Assembly (NCBI RefSeq): GCF_949628215.1
Contig: NC_134277.1
Location: forward strand, 53,268,918 to 53,332,917
Length of the DNA: 64,000 bases
Origin: Phalacrocorax aristotelis
Lineage: Eukaryota > Chordata > Aves > Suliformes > Phalacrocoracidae
Reading direction: 5' to 3'
Under the pieces are notes generated by a model. The model worked only from the letters and a program-made list of their open reading frames with translations, made no database searches and was not told where the DNA came from. This document shows positions 35,199 to 46,141 of this stretch, in pieces. Positions within the stretch are counted from its first letter, which is position 1. Each line of letters begins with the position of its first letter. The position numbers and the translations under genes were made by a program.

Positions 35199-38100
35199 CT
35201 AAAAAACAAAAAATACAGAGGCTTAACTTAGCATGCTTAAATAAAACCACAAAACCAAAAAGCAATAATTAAAAAGGTAAATTCATTATTAATAGACTCC
35301 TAAAGCTAATTATGTGCTCCCCAAAAGCAAATTTTTCACAGTAAGAGGAAAGACTGTTAGTTAAAGTTTGTTTTATTTCTTTCAAATTCAGTTAATAATC
35401 ACTACACCATGTAAATATTAATGCATGTTTGATGTGCAGATACTTTCAGGAATAGTTTCCCTAGAATAATGCATGCTTTTGAAGCTATTTTAAATATTTT
35501 AGCGACGTGAACAACCACTTGCTCTAAACAAAGTTTTGGAAACCAATGTCATAGAGGCTTATCCATTCATTTAAAAACTGTCACCTAGTGAAGGACACCG
35601 TATTAAAAACCCACGAATGTTCTTGTGCTACAAAAAGAGCACTTGACTTCAATGGCCAGCAGAGGTCTCACCGGCGGCTGAGCTCAGCTCTGTAGAAGGC
35701 TTGGCTGCAATGTCACCTCCCCAGAGCATGATGCTTAACCCGAGCATGCCTTGTGTTAGCACTTCTCTAGTACTATAGGAGAGGAAAAAAGAAGTCTGAA
35801 AACAAGATCCTGATATTAAGTCTCACCATACAGTAAGATAGGCTTAATAACATTGGAACTGTTCCACAGAATCTGCTAAGAACCTAGGCAAAAGGAGTTA
35901 GAAGTAGCCTAAGCTAAGCAGTTAGAAGGACCTACACATTGTGTATTTTGTTACCCTGTGTGACAGGTTATTGAACAGATTGGTAGATGGCTACGGCTCA
36001 TCTTTACAGTGTACAATATGACTTTCAATAAAATAAGGCTTTGCTTTTAAACTCACTGAAGATATCAGGTCCACACAGCAAGCTGTAAAGATTTCTCAAA
36101 TTAAAAATTGTAAATTTCAGAGCAAATGCCAATTTTCTCACATGTCATGCAGTACACGTGCGAAATTACAATTACCACATAGTTTGAAGGGACAAGTTAT
36201 CCATGTATGTGAAGGTTACCCCAGACTTTTTGTTTTTTAAATGGTTGGGATGTTGTTGAAAATTTGAAGGAATCTGACACTAAACCTGAAATACGAAAAG
36301 GCTACATGATCATGGAAAACACATGCTTTGGATTGCTCTTAGGTCAACAAGTTATTTGTAGAACAGTCAATTAGAGTTTCACCAAATCCAAGGAGACAAA
36401 TCAGAGAAAAAATTCTCAGCTGGAAGGAAGAAATTGCTTCGATTCATCCGCACAGTATTAATAAAACTTGTAGCACATACTTCTATTTGTTTTCACATTT
36501 GCATTTTTGTTCAAAGAAATATGTTAACAGTTGCATGAAAAACAAAGATCTGCTAAGATAATAGAAATACAGCTGTTTTAAAGGTACAAAAGGTCAATCC
36601 AGACTCCAACAGCTGCCAGTAGGAGATACTTCTGGAAAAAAATCAAGAACCACTGCCTATGCTTCTCCTCTTATGTATACCCTCCCAGCTTACAAAGGAA
36701 CAGCAGCTTAGGAGTTTCCAGAGCCAGTGGCTGTATCTGTGTTTAACAGTATGCTTGTAATACCACCAGACAGCATCCGAGCACGTCTCCATTCTCTTAT
36801 GGAGACAGAGGATCTGTCTCCCGTGAACGAATCAGATTTCCAGAGGACAAGTCAAATACTGCTCCATTTTGCGACACAGACACTTCTTTCAAAAGGCAAG
36901 CAGGCAAACATAAAATTCCTAAGAGGATGCACAGATGAACTGCTAATATCTGGTTTTCCCTTTTTCGACTAATTCCAGGAAGACACATGGTTATTTGGAA
37001 AACTCCTTCTACGCTGCTTCAACTGTGATAGATTCAAAACTACGAAAACACATTGAAGCCAAAAAATTATGTTAAAGATTAAAAAAAAAAAAATGCTGCA
37101 ACATACAGATAACAAGACAAGAACAGCATCAGCTGCTTCATAACCAGTATATGCATTCAAGAATTTTATTTATTTACTTATTAAGGCACCCTATGTTTGG
37201 AGAAACAAACTCTAAGGAAAGACTCAAAATATTTCTTACAAGTTTGCAACAGATGTTGCCACCTTTCAGATGCCTGAGTCATACAAACTGCAATAATTTA
37301 TTTTTTCTCTTGAAAAAAAAAAATAGAGAAAACCTGATGGATAAGAACACCAGTTGTATTTAATCACTTCCGAGCTGCAGTACTGCAGTGTCCTAAGCAA
37401 CAGATTTCTTATGGAGAAAAATTGTTCCAAAAGGCACATTGACCTAGAAATATTTGGGTGGGACAGCACAGTGACCTGAGATGGCAGGAGATGCAAAAGT
37501 AAGCATGCTTCAGAAAGCAGAGTAATCCAGGACCTCTTAGTGTAAATCCTAGATAAAAACAAAACCTCAGCAATCCTATCAAAAATTGGCTGGGGGAGGA
37601 GGAAGGGGGGAAATGAACAACAACAAAGACAGTTTTGAAACCTTCTGGTAGATGCATTTATACAAAAATGCATCTTGTTATGTTTGCAATATGGGATTAA
37701 AAAAAAACAAAACCAAAAATCACTGCGTTATTCTTTTAAAGAACAATGCAGAATAACCAATCCTTTCTTGAATCAGGGAACAGACTAAACTAAGTCTGTA
37801 AGTGCAGGCTAACACAAATTTCAGCAGACAAAAAAGTGGTGAAAGTGTTATTGAAATAATTTTTCTGAATCTAAGGAAAACATACTAAGATTTTGAAAGG
37901 GATAAAACATGGTATTCAACAACATTATGAAAAATCAAAACAACTTCCTCTGATACACAAAACTGCAATGAAAAAGTTTTACTTTTCAGTACTGTAATAG
38001 TAAATAATAGTACAATAAAACATAGTAATAGCAAGTTAGAAGTCCTGGGAAAAAAAATGTAGAATTCTCTATTCTGTGCTACTCTTAATACAGTACCACC

Positions 38101-39642
38101 TCAGCAAAGAGAAAGTTGGGTCAAGTTCTTGCGGTCAAGCACGTTTTCTTCTCTGATGTGCCCACCTGCACCATTTTGTTCTCAAATGTGCAAACTACCT
38201 TACATGCCCCCCCCATTTTTCCACAGTGACTACCTCATTTAGTAATTTTACTTCTTAAAACTCCTCCTCTCCTTACCACCAACATAATACTTTAAGAGGA
38301 CAAGTGTAGCTTGAGAAATATTTCTAACATACTTGCTATATGCATTCAGAAGCCTTGAGGTGCAAGTCGTTATGGATACACGTATTTGAAGACTACTCTT
38401 TTTAAGACTTGACCTCACTACAAACTCTACCTAAATTTGAAGTACACTTTTGAAGAGTTGATTTAACTGACATAAACTATTATATTTTTTTGTCAATGCT
38501 GAGGAGGGAAGCCTCAGGTAGGCTCACACTAGATGAAGCTAAATCAATCATGTCCACTTAAATCACTCCCTCACAGACACTTTCAAACATTAAGATAGTG
38601 TAGAATAGACACTCCTTTAGTGAAAAATGGCTTTGTAGCTGTCAGAAATATCTGCTGTTCCTACCTGTACATCTAATTTCAGGAAGAACAGCTATAATTT
38701 GGCATATCATTAGCCAAACAGAATACTACTCTATATTTTGGTTGAGAAATTTGTATTTAAATACAGCACCAAAAAAAAGCATCACTAATTACTAATTATT
38801 TAATCACTAATTACTATTTATAGAGTTGACACATGTAGAGCAGGACAGATACTTAAGTTTAAGAGTGTAGCTATTCTCAGATTTATAAAATGAAAAATAC
38901 AGTAGAGCCTACTTTTAAATCTTCCAATAATTTCATCAGGTTGGCAAATAACCTGCTGTCAGAGGTAACTCAAAGGACATACTAGGGTTAAAAAAACCAG
39001 CAACAACAAAACCCAAAACCCCTGCATTGCAACTGTCCTCTCACAAGAGAGAGATGTTGCAAAAATTTCCTCTACCATGATAAGCAACCCTGGAAGTAGC
39101 CAGGGCAGCATTTAAAAGATGACAGTAGCACATCTGGATTTCCCAAGTTTCTAAACAAACATTAACCCATTCTTCTCAAAAACATCCCTGACACTGAGTA
39201 TTGAGCTTTCATACCAAAAGAGCCAATAATTCCAAAAGAAGTATATACATCAAAATAGAAACACTAATGCACAACAACTTTGCAATAAGTACCACTGAAA
39301 TAAAACTTATAAACTGAAACAGTAAATGTAAGGATTCTCTTCAGAAGTTAATCTAATTAAAATCCAATTATTTAACATGTTCAGATAAACTAGTGTAAAC
39401 CTTCATGAAACAGAAAAAAACAAATCATGAGTAAACCGGAAGTATAGTGTTCAGACCAGAACACAGTGAAGAAGCAGCTGACTGGAGGGTAAATACCACC
39501 ACCCCAAAAACCTCCAAACAAAAAAATCCCACCACACATACACAAAACCAATTAAAAAAAAAACCACCAAAAAACCCAACACAACCAACCAGCCCATAGA
39601 GCAAAAAGATTGAAGTGCAATACAACCGTAAAAGGAACTTAC
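35199..39642 (-). other. SEPTIN7: septin-7 intron, 5' of the microexon (4,444 bp)
   Basis: AT-rich intron. It contains a GCATGC site 31 bases upstream of the microexon acceptor, a short direct repeat (38781-38794 and 38803-38816) and a C/A-only low-complexity tract (about 39500-39590). The open frames at 36727-36972 and 37266-37673 show no recognisable domain. Confidence 0.88.
39500..39590 (+). repeat. A/C low-complexity tract in intron
   Basis: Nearly only A and C on the plus strand (CCACCACCCCAAAAACCTCC, AACCAATTAAAAAAAAAACC). On the transcript strand it is T/G-rich. Confidence 0.7.
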
Positions 39643-39768
39643 TTTGTTAGCTGCCCTTTATTTTTGTTGTTGTCAACACCGTTGTATGTAACAGCTGCCA
39701 GTTTTCTGCTTCTGTAGTTCTCATAATGTACATTGTTAGTGACATCCTTCAGGTCCTGCATATGAGTT
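39643..39768 (-). CDS. SEPTIN7: septin-7 exon, residues 291(part)-333(part)
   Basis: The exon is 126 nt, with a TGACAG acceptor and a GTAAGT donor. It encodes [19 protein letters not shown], then KLAAVTYNG and [11 protein letters not shown] with two bases of Lys333. It finishes the septin unique element and the alpha-6 helix and enters the linker to the coiled coil. The intron that follows (to 32480) is the longest fully contained one and holds the 21-nt cassette exon. Confidence 0.97.
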
Positions 39769-40687
39769 CTGTCAATAAGTGTAATTCATCAGCTTAGTGC
39801 ACACATACAAAATACTATCTGAAAAATCAGTCCATGTTCACTTCGCAAATTGTCTTAATTAAATTAAATCCATCCATTAATGTCCTCATGATGTTGCCAT
39901 TCTTCCATTTAAATTAGAGCTGTCAAGACAGCAAAGTCACAGAAATACCAGATCATTTTGCACTGAACTATCTCAAGTTTGCAATATTCCAAACATTAAC
40001 TTACAGGACCAATCTTTGGAAAATTTGAGTTCTGTGGATTTGGAGTGTTTTGGCAAGTATTTGGAGAACAGATTTGAAACTGTGTATTACTACTGTAGTA
40101 GATGTGCCAAAGCATGTCAGGCAAGAAACAAACAAGCCAAAACTTCCTAGTTTCTATCTTTTAAGTCTGCAAAAGCTAAACGTAAAGTTCAAGACTTCGA
40201 TACAAACATTAGCTTCCTCTAATAATTCTCCATTGTCAGCTTGGAGAAGAGCAAAGCTTAATAATCAAACCAGCAGTTGTTACAGTAGATGTCACTGAAC
40301 TGCTCTGAGCGCAGGACTCTGTGCCCAGCACAGCGAAGCACAGATAGTCTTACTTTAGACAACTGCAGCACTGAAAGTTTCTAAAAAAAGAGTCTGCAAC
40401 TAAGTACACGTCAGCATTAACAGACAACTCTGGTTCCTATGGTTTATCACAATTTTTAATAACAAGTAATCAGAAAGTAGAGACCTATTTATAAAAAAAT
40501 CACCACCACCACCGCTTACTAAATACATTGTTAAACAAGATACTATGAAGTGTAAGATACTGTTTACAACTAAAAATATGGGGATTAATACAAACTCATT
40601 TAGATCAAATCCTTTTTTTCTCCAATATAGGACTTTCCAATCTCTCAGACATACTAGAAAACTTCATGTTACCTGTAACTTACTTAC
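39769..40687 (-). other. SEPTIN7: septin-7 intron (919 bp)
   Basis: GT-AG intron; a short CAC-repeat lies at about 40501-40513. Nothing else was seen. Confidence 0.9.
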
Positions 40688-40739
40688 CTTATCAACATGT
40701 TCCTCAGAATCGTGAAGTCACAGTGTTCACCATTTTCAA
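40688..40739 (-). CDS. SEPTIN7: septin-7 exon, residues 274(part)-291(part): septin unique element
   Basis: This short exon is 52 nt, with a TAG acceptor and a GTAAG donor. It encodes ENGEHCDFTILRNMLI flanked by split codons for Val274 and Arg291. It is part of the septin unique element that packs at the G and NC interfaces. Its length is not a multiple of three, so skipping would shift the frame. Confidence 0.97.
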
Positions 40740-42844
40740 CTACAAAAAGAGGTAAATTTTTGTTGAGATGCCAACCAAAATACGTGCCTTATGCAGAGGT
40801 AAGGCTTTTAGATGTCACCCATCCCTTACGTTCATTCCAGCAGCAGATTACTTCCAGCCTTTCCTTACTCAAACAGGATGTGTGTTAACAGTGGGAGAGC
40901 ATTAACAATATCACTATATCAATATATCCTACTAGCAAAATTCCTATGCTTCCCTAAGCCATACTGGCAAACCATACTCCAAGTAAGTACAGCAGATTAA
41001 GGTACTGCAACAGGAACACAGTTTTGCCAGTTTAGCTAACTTAATGATTCTTTGGAGGCCCTGCCAGCGCAATTGTATAATTAAGGATCAGACACTAACT
41101 AAAGACCTCAGTCTAACTACATCCAAAACCTTTAGAAGACAGACTTAATGCAACCTATTTCTCCCTGCCCCTCCAAACGTGTTGCAAAAGTCTTAATTTT
41201 AATTTTAATGTGGATTTAGTCCTTGACTAACTAAGCAAAGGAAGGCTGTATATTTAATCTGATGCACCTGCCTACAGACCAAGAGAGTACGCTGGCAGCT
41301 GTCAATAGATGCCACCTATTCCACTGTGCCTATCATCCCATTACTGTAGAAGAGGCTGATGCTGTGAGTGGCATTTCCCTGATAGATAATGAAATGACAC
41401 TGGAGAGTAATGCACATCCCAGAACTCTATGGCATGCAGACAGAGAAGGCAACACACAAAGCTCTTAGCTCACACAAAAGAAAGGCACGAGGCAGGTTCC
41501 AATGTGTGCCTGAAGTAGAGATGGACATTTTCATAGGAAGGAGGAAGAAAAACAAGGATGCAATTAATATAACCCAAGTTAAGTTCAGTGAAACCTACAG
41601 AAAAATGAAGAATGCAGCCTCTTTGTGTGTTCATCTTATCTGCACTCCTGCATTATTTTATTCCATGGTTTTACACAAACTGGCGAGTTCCACTCAGATA
41701 GTACCTTAAGTCATACTTCCAAAAAAAGCATCATCTCCATGGATTCTGTCCATAACTGACAGACTGGAAGCCACTTAAAGAGGTTCCTTTTATTTAGGCT
41801 AGTTCTTCCCTTCCAAAAGTTGTACAGTCACATGAGTGTGAAGCATCTATGAAGTTTGTTTTAAAATAAAGAAAAGCAGCACCATTTTGTACATCTCCAA
41901 ATACTAACTCAAGAGCCTTAAATAGAGCTTGATCCTCTCTGGTGCAGCTGGTTTCTACTTTCTGCCAAACCTCATTTCCTGCCAGACATGCACTTCAAAG
42001 TGCTACAGCATTTCTCTTTCAAGTATTGGTCCATACACTGCTTGTTGGTTGGGTATTGGTTGGTTGGTTTTTTTTTTGGTTTTGCCTTTTTTTTTTGTCT
42101 ATTTTACACTGCATCAAATTTATAGTCTGTTGCGCTTGGAAGGCAGAAATAAAAATCTTCTCTTTATTCAGTACATGCACACTACAAGGAAAAAGTTCAA
42201 CGATCATGGAAACACAGTTTACTAGTGATTGTTTCACTGTACAGCATGGTGCAAGCCATGCCATGTGCCACTTGAAATAAGTGAACAGCATTAAAGCATA
42301 AGCAATAGTTGCCAGAAGAACATGCAGTTTTAAGTTTTAAATTAAAACAAACAAACAAAAAAGCCTATCAAAAGTATTCAATTCATTATCAGGTACCTTC
42401 CTGTTGCTACATCCCAGCAATCAGGACTCTGATGTTTTGGGGAAAAAGCCAAATTCTTCCAGAAACTTTAAATTGAATTTGTGCTAGTCAAGCTGATCAA
42501 ATTAACATTTATAATATGAATACTCTAGAAAGAAGAATTTAAGACAGACAGTTTTGATATGAAGAAAATTAAAATAAGAATTCTAGCGAACAGTTGTAAT
42601 CTAAGCCTCATCATTAACTGTAGTAGGTTACTACAGTTTTTACAATTCCTCAGTGAGGCTTCAACAGTAATCTGCTTGCAAAGTCACGCGTTGGTGAACC
42701 TTTACCTTGTTCCAAGACTGTCAGAATAAGAAAATGTACATTCAATACATTTCTGGACCAAAGCACATTCAAATCAAGCATTTCAAACATTTCGAATACT
42801 GACTAATAAGTTTTAAATGGATAAAAATAATGAGAAAGCCTTAC
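40740..42844 (-). other. SEPTIN7: septin-7 intron (2,105 bp)
   Basis: GT-AG intron. It holds a T/G low-complexity tract at about 42043-42098, the opposite strand sense to the other A/C tracts of this gene. No additional exon was identified. Confidence 0.9.
42043..42098 (+). repeat. T/G low-complexity tract in intron
   Basis: GTTGGTTGGGTATTGGTTGG followed by long T runs separated by GG. It resembles the A/C tracts elsewhere in the gene but in inverted orientation. Confidence 0.7.
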
Positions 42845-42941
42845 CTTCTGCAACACCCCATGGATACTGCCTTCCTCTGACTCTCTTGCCATTGACTTCA
42901 ATGATCGTATTACTACCTACCACAGCAAGAGGTAAACGGTC
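42845..42941 (-). CDS. SEPTIN7: septin-7 exon, residues 242-274(part)
   Basis: The exon is 97 nt, with a TTGTAG acceptor and a GTAAGG donor. It encodes [24 protein letters not shown] and QYPWGVAE, then one base of Val274. VVGSN (248-252) sits at the G5 position near the guanine base. The WG pair (269-270) starts the septin unique element, which is diagnostic of septins over other P-loop GTPases. Confidence 0.97.
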
Positions 42942-44140
42942 CTACAAGATAAAGCATTACTTCAAAAACCAAAATTTCTACTGCCAAAAGATAGTGAAGG
43001 CATGCTCATGTATAAACTTAATGTAAGCTAGTTTGGTGCTATAATACTGCAACACAGCTTACCCGAAGTGCAAGAATAGTTATGTTTACTGACCTCTGCC
43101 TAGTTTAATGGCATATATATACACACAGGCCTTTGAAATTCCTTACACTGTTGTATTCTGTAAATCTAGTTAAGAAACAGACATTACTGTTACTTAGTAA
43201 GCTAAGCAAACAGCAAACCATTTCCTGTTTACTCAATCGCACGGTAATTATTTATCAATTCATATCTCCACTGGCTACAGGGACTGTTACTTTGACTGGA
43301 TCTTGTAACCCAGTTTTCAAAGGTTTCGCTAAGAACTACTTCAAGTTCTTGATTTCAGCTGAACAAAAAAAAATCCCTCCAGTGTAACAAGCAACAAAGG
43401 AGCCAAGAGCAGCTTCAAGTAGCTGAAAGGAGCAGTGTACAAAGCTAAGTATTTTGGACTGTTGTCCTTGCTTTTATTCTGCTTGTCTCCTCTAGGCTTA
43501 GTCCCAGAATATCTTCCATTTGTGCTATTTGTGTTTATCTATCCTAGACAGATAAACAGTAACAAAATTTAAAAGCTCTTACAGGCTGTTAAAGCTAATG
43601 AACAAACAGAAGCAAGGCTCAAGAAATGTATACAAGATGGACTCCAACATAAAAACCCAAACAAAATACAGAGTAAACAAAGAAAAAGCTTTTCAACAGC
43701 CTGACAGTCCTTTTGATTTTCTTTAGTCGTTCGTCTCCATTAAGGTTTCAGTATACCAATTAGTCAGACAGCTATTAACTGTGATGCACACGCTCTCACA
43801 CCACCGCACACCTCTGTCTGAAAGACAGCCCTTGCGTCCTTCAAAGCTCAGAAGTAAACAAAATGTGGTAGGTGGGTAAAAGCCAAATAGGGATGGAAAA
43901 AAAGAAAGCGATCTTTTAGAGTTTATTAAATGAACAAGTGATGCAGTGCTCTTGATCTGAATTTTAGCCATTAAAGCACTAAGTCATCTAAGAGTTCCTC
44001 TGCTGGGGAACAGTGACTCTTAGAACAGCTTTACATCTGATTTTTCTCTTTTAAACATTTTGGTGAGCTCTTCATTAATGACAAACTCTTCATTCCCTCC
44101 CCTCCCCCATTAAGCAGTTTTTCAAAAGGAAATTATTTAC
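42942..44140 (-). other. SEPTIN7: septin-7 intron (1,199 bp)
   Basis: GT-AG intron, AT-rich, with no recognisable feature. Confidence 0.9.
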
Positions 44141-44233
44141 CTTTATCTTTTTAACAATCTTATTTTCTTCTTCATCATCTGTTTCTGGAAATTCATATAT
44201 TTTAATTTTGTGTTCTTGGATCTCTTTCATTAT
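44141..44233 (-). CDS. SEPTIN7: septin-7 exon, residues 211-241
   Basis: The exon is 93 nt, a whole number of codons, with phase 0 at both ends. It encodes [17 protein letters not shown], the acidic TDDEEEN stretch and KIVKKIK. The recalled human residue in the last motif is Leu (NKLVKKIK); this sequence has Ile, a conservative change. The acidic stretch belongs to the polyacidic region of septin G domains near the NC interface. Skipping of this exon would be frame-neutral. Confidence 0.96.
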
Positions 44234-46023
44234 CTAAGAACAAAAACATGTGATCTGTTCATACTTTGTAGTAACTCTTTCTTGCAGCAATCTGATTCTC
44301 CCTCCTTCTGTTTGATATGTAAGATCTGTGCGCATTTAAGTGACTAAGTTACATCACAAAACTTGCATGTTTACCCCCATTATGTGACCCCAAGGGATTA
44401 TTAGCACGACCATCTCTCCTTTGCCAGAAGACAGGATCAGAGCCTCACAGCTAACAATACTATGCATCAATACAAGGCAGCAAAAATGAATGTCAGTTTT
44501 CTACAACAGGGCAGAGATTTACACTAATGGGAATTCTACCTGCACGTGCAAAAACTAATATAGCACAACTTAAATTCTCTGACTAGTCTCACAATTGAGT
44601 CCCTTAAAAAAAAGATTTGAATAGATAACTGCAGGCATACTTCGGTCCTTCCAGTTCCCACAATAGCTACTGCTGTCACTCCTATTCTTTTCTGTTTCCA
44701 GCTCACCTGAGCATCAGTTGCTTGAAGCAGGATCACCTGCCTATTTTAATAGAGCTTATGACTGACGGACTGACTCTAGCATTTAGTTGTGTTAAAAACT
44801 ATTTGCACGCACTAATGAAAATTTAAGAATAACTGACAGCGTCATCAAAAATGAGACTGTTTTGGTGCTCAATTTACCTGAAGGGTATTTTTAAAAACAA
44901 GTTGATTAGTTTTCTAGAATTTTAGAATGGAAAAATATTAGATGATTTAGCTGACAGCTACACTGCAGAGCCCTGGGGAATATTTCTGGTTCATGAGTTT
45001 GCAGTCTTACAAGAACATAAGTTTCCAATTCATGAAAGGACTTACTTTCAAAGTTTGATTTGGGAAAGTCTCCCTTATTTAACATCAACTAATTGATATT
45101 AAGAAATATTCTGCGCTCTACAATTCCCCCCCCCCCCCCCCCCCAATAAAAAACCAAACAACCAAAAAACTTATGAACTGCAACCAAAACATACTTCAGG
45201 CCTATTGCAACTTGCTTAAGTTTCTCCAAGGCAGAAAATGCCCTTTAATTTTCAGTCTTAAATAAAGAGTTTTGCACACAACATCTCTTAATGCCAACTT
45301 CTTTTCAGAACCTGTATTCTTCTAAACCAGAACTGGACACAGTTCAATAAAACAAACCTCATGCCTTGTCTTGTCCTGTTCTGGCTCCTCATACAATACA
45401 GCAAAGCCTAAACGTTCTACTGTAATCATGTAGTTGAAATAAAACATAGCATAAAACATGACATAAAACACATGGAGACACTAATACCAAATTTATTCTA
45501 CAAATACAAAGAAATTATATCAGTTGTATCAATGTCAGAATTATTTCACCATCTTTAAAATGCACTACTACAGCCCAAAACTGAACAACAGGTATACTGA
45601 CAACAACAGGTATATTTGAGGCATCTTTAATAAATACAGTGCATCAACACGGAAGTGAATACCACAATACAGTCAATAATACTGTAACACTTAATGTTGT
45701 TTTTTTTTTAAACACACACCTTCTGTTTAGGTACCTAGATCTTGAAAGCTCCCTTCCTCCCTTACTGATTTTTATCTCAGCAGTGAATTATTTCACTTGC
45801 CAAGAACCATACTACACTTCAAACCTCCTCCCCTGAGGACAGAAACAAGATTATTTCACCAAGAAATATAATTACATCTAGAGATATAAATTACTTAGCT
45901 TTGCTGTCTCAAGTCGTTGCTTCAGGGTTTAAACTTTGCATGTAAGAAGTTAAATCTCACCATTTCCACACGGATCAACTTACTAAATCATGCCATTTTG
46001 TAAATACTAATCTTTCAACTCAC
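44234..46023 (-). other. SEPTIN7: septin-7 intron (1,790 bp)
   Basis: GT-AG intron containing a C19 homopolymer (G19 on the transcript strand) at 45126-45144 and an imperfect duplication of ACAACAGGTATA near 45585-45612. No other feature was seen. Confidence 0.9.
45126..45144 (+). repeat. C19 homopolymer
   Basis: Nineteen consecutive C (G on the transcript strand) within a septin-7 intron, followed by an A-rich stretch with AACCAAA units. Confidence 0.9.
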
Positions 46024-46141
46024 CTGTTTTTTAAACTGTTGGCATTCCTCGGGTGTGAGTGTGTCTGCTTTGGCAATAAGTGGAATGATATTCACTTTTT
46101 CATGCAGGCGCTTCATAAACTCTATATCCAAAGGCTTAAGT
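46024..46141 (-). CDS. SEPTIN7: septin-7 exon, residues 171(part)-210: AKAD / G4
   Basis: The exon is 118 nt, with a TTTCAG acceptor and a GTGAG donor. It encodes [15 protein letters not shown], then [16 protein letters not shown] and QQFKKQ. AKAD (194-197) is the septin form of the G4 guanine-specificity motif. No change from remembered mammalian septin-7 is visible here. Confidence 0.97.
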
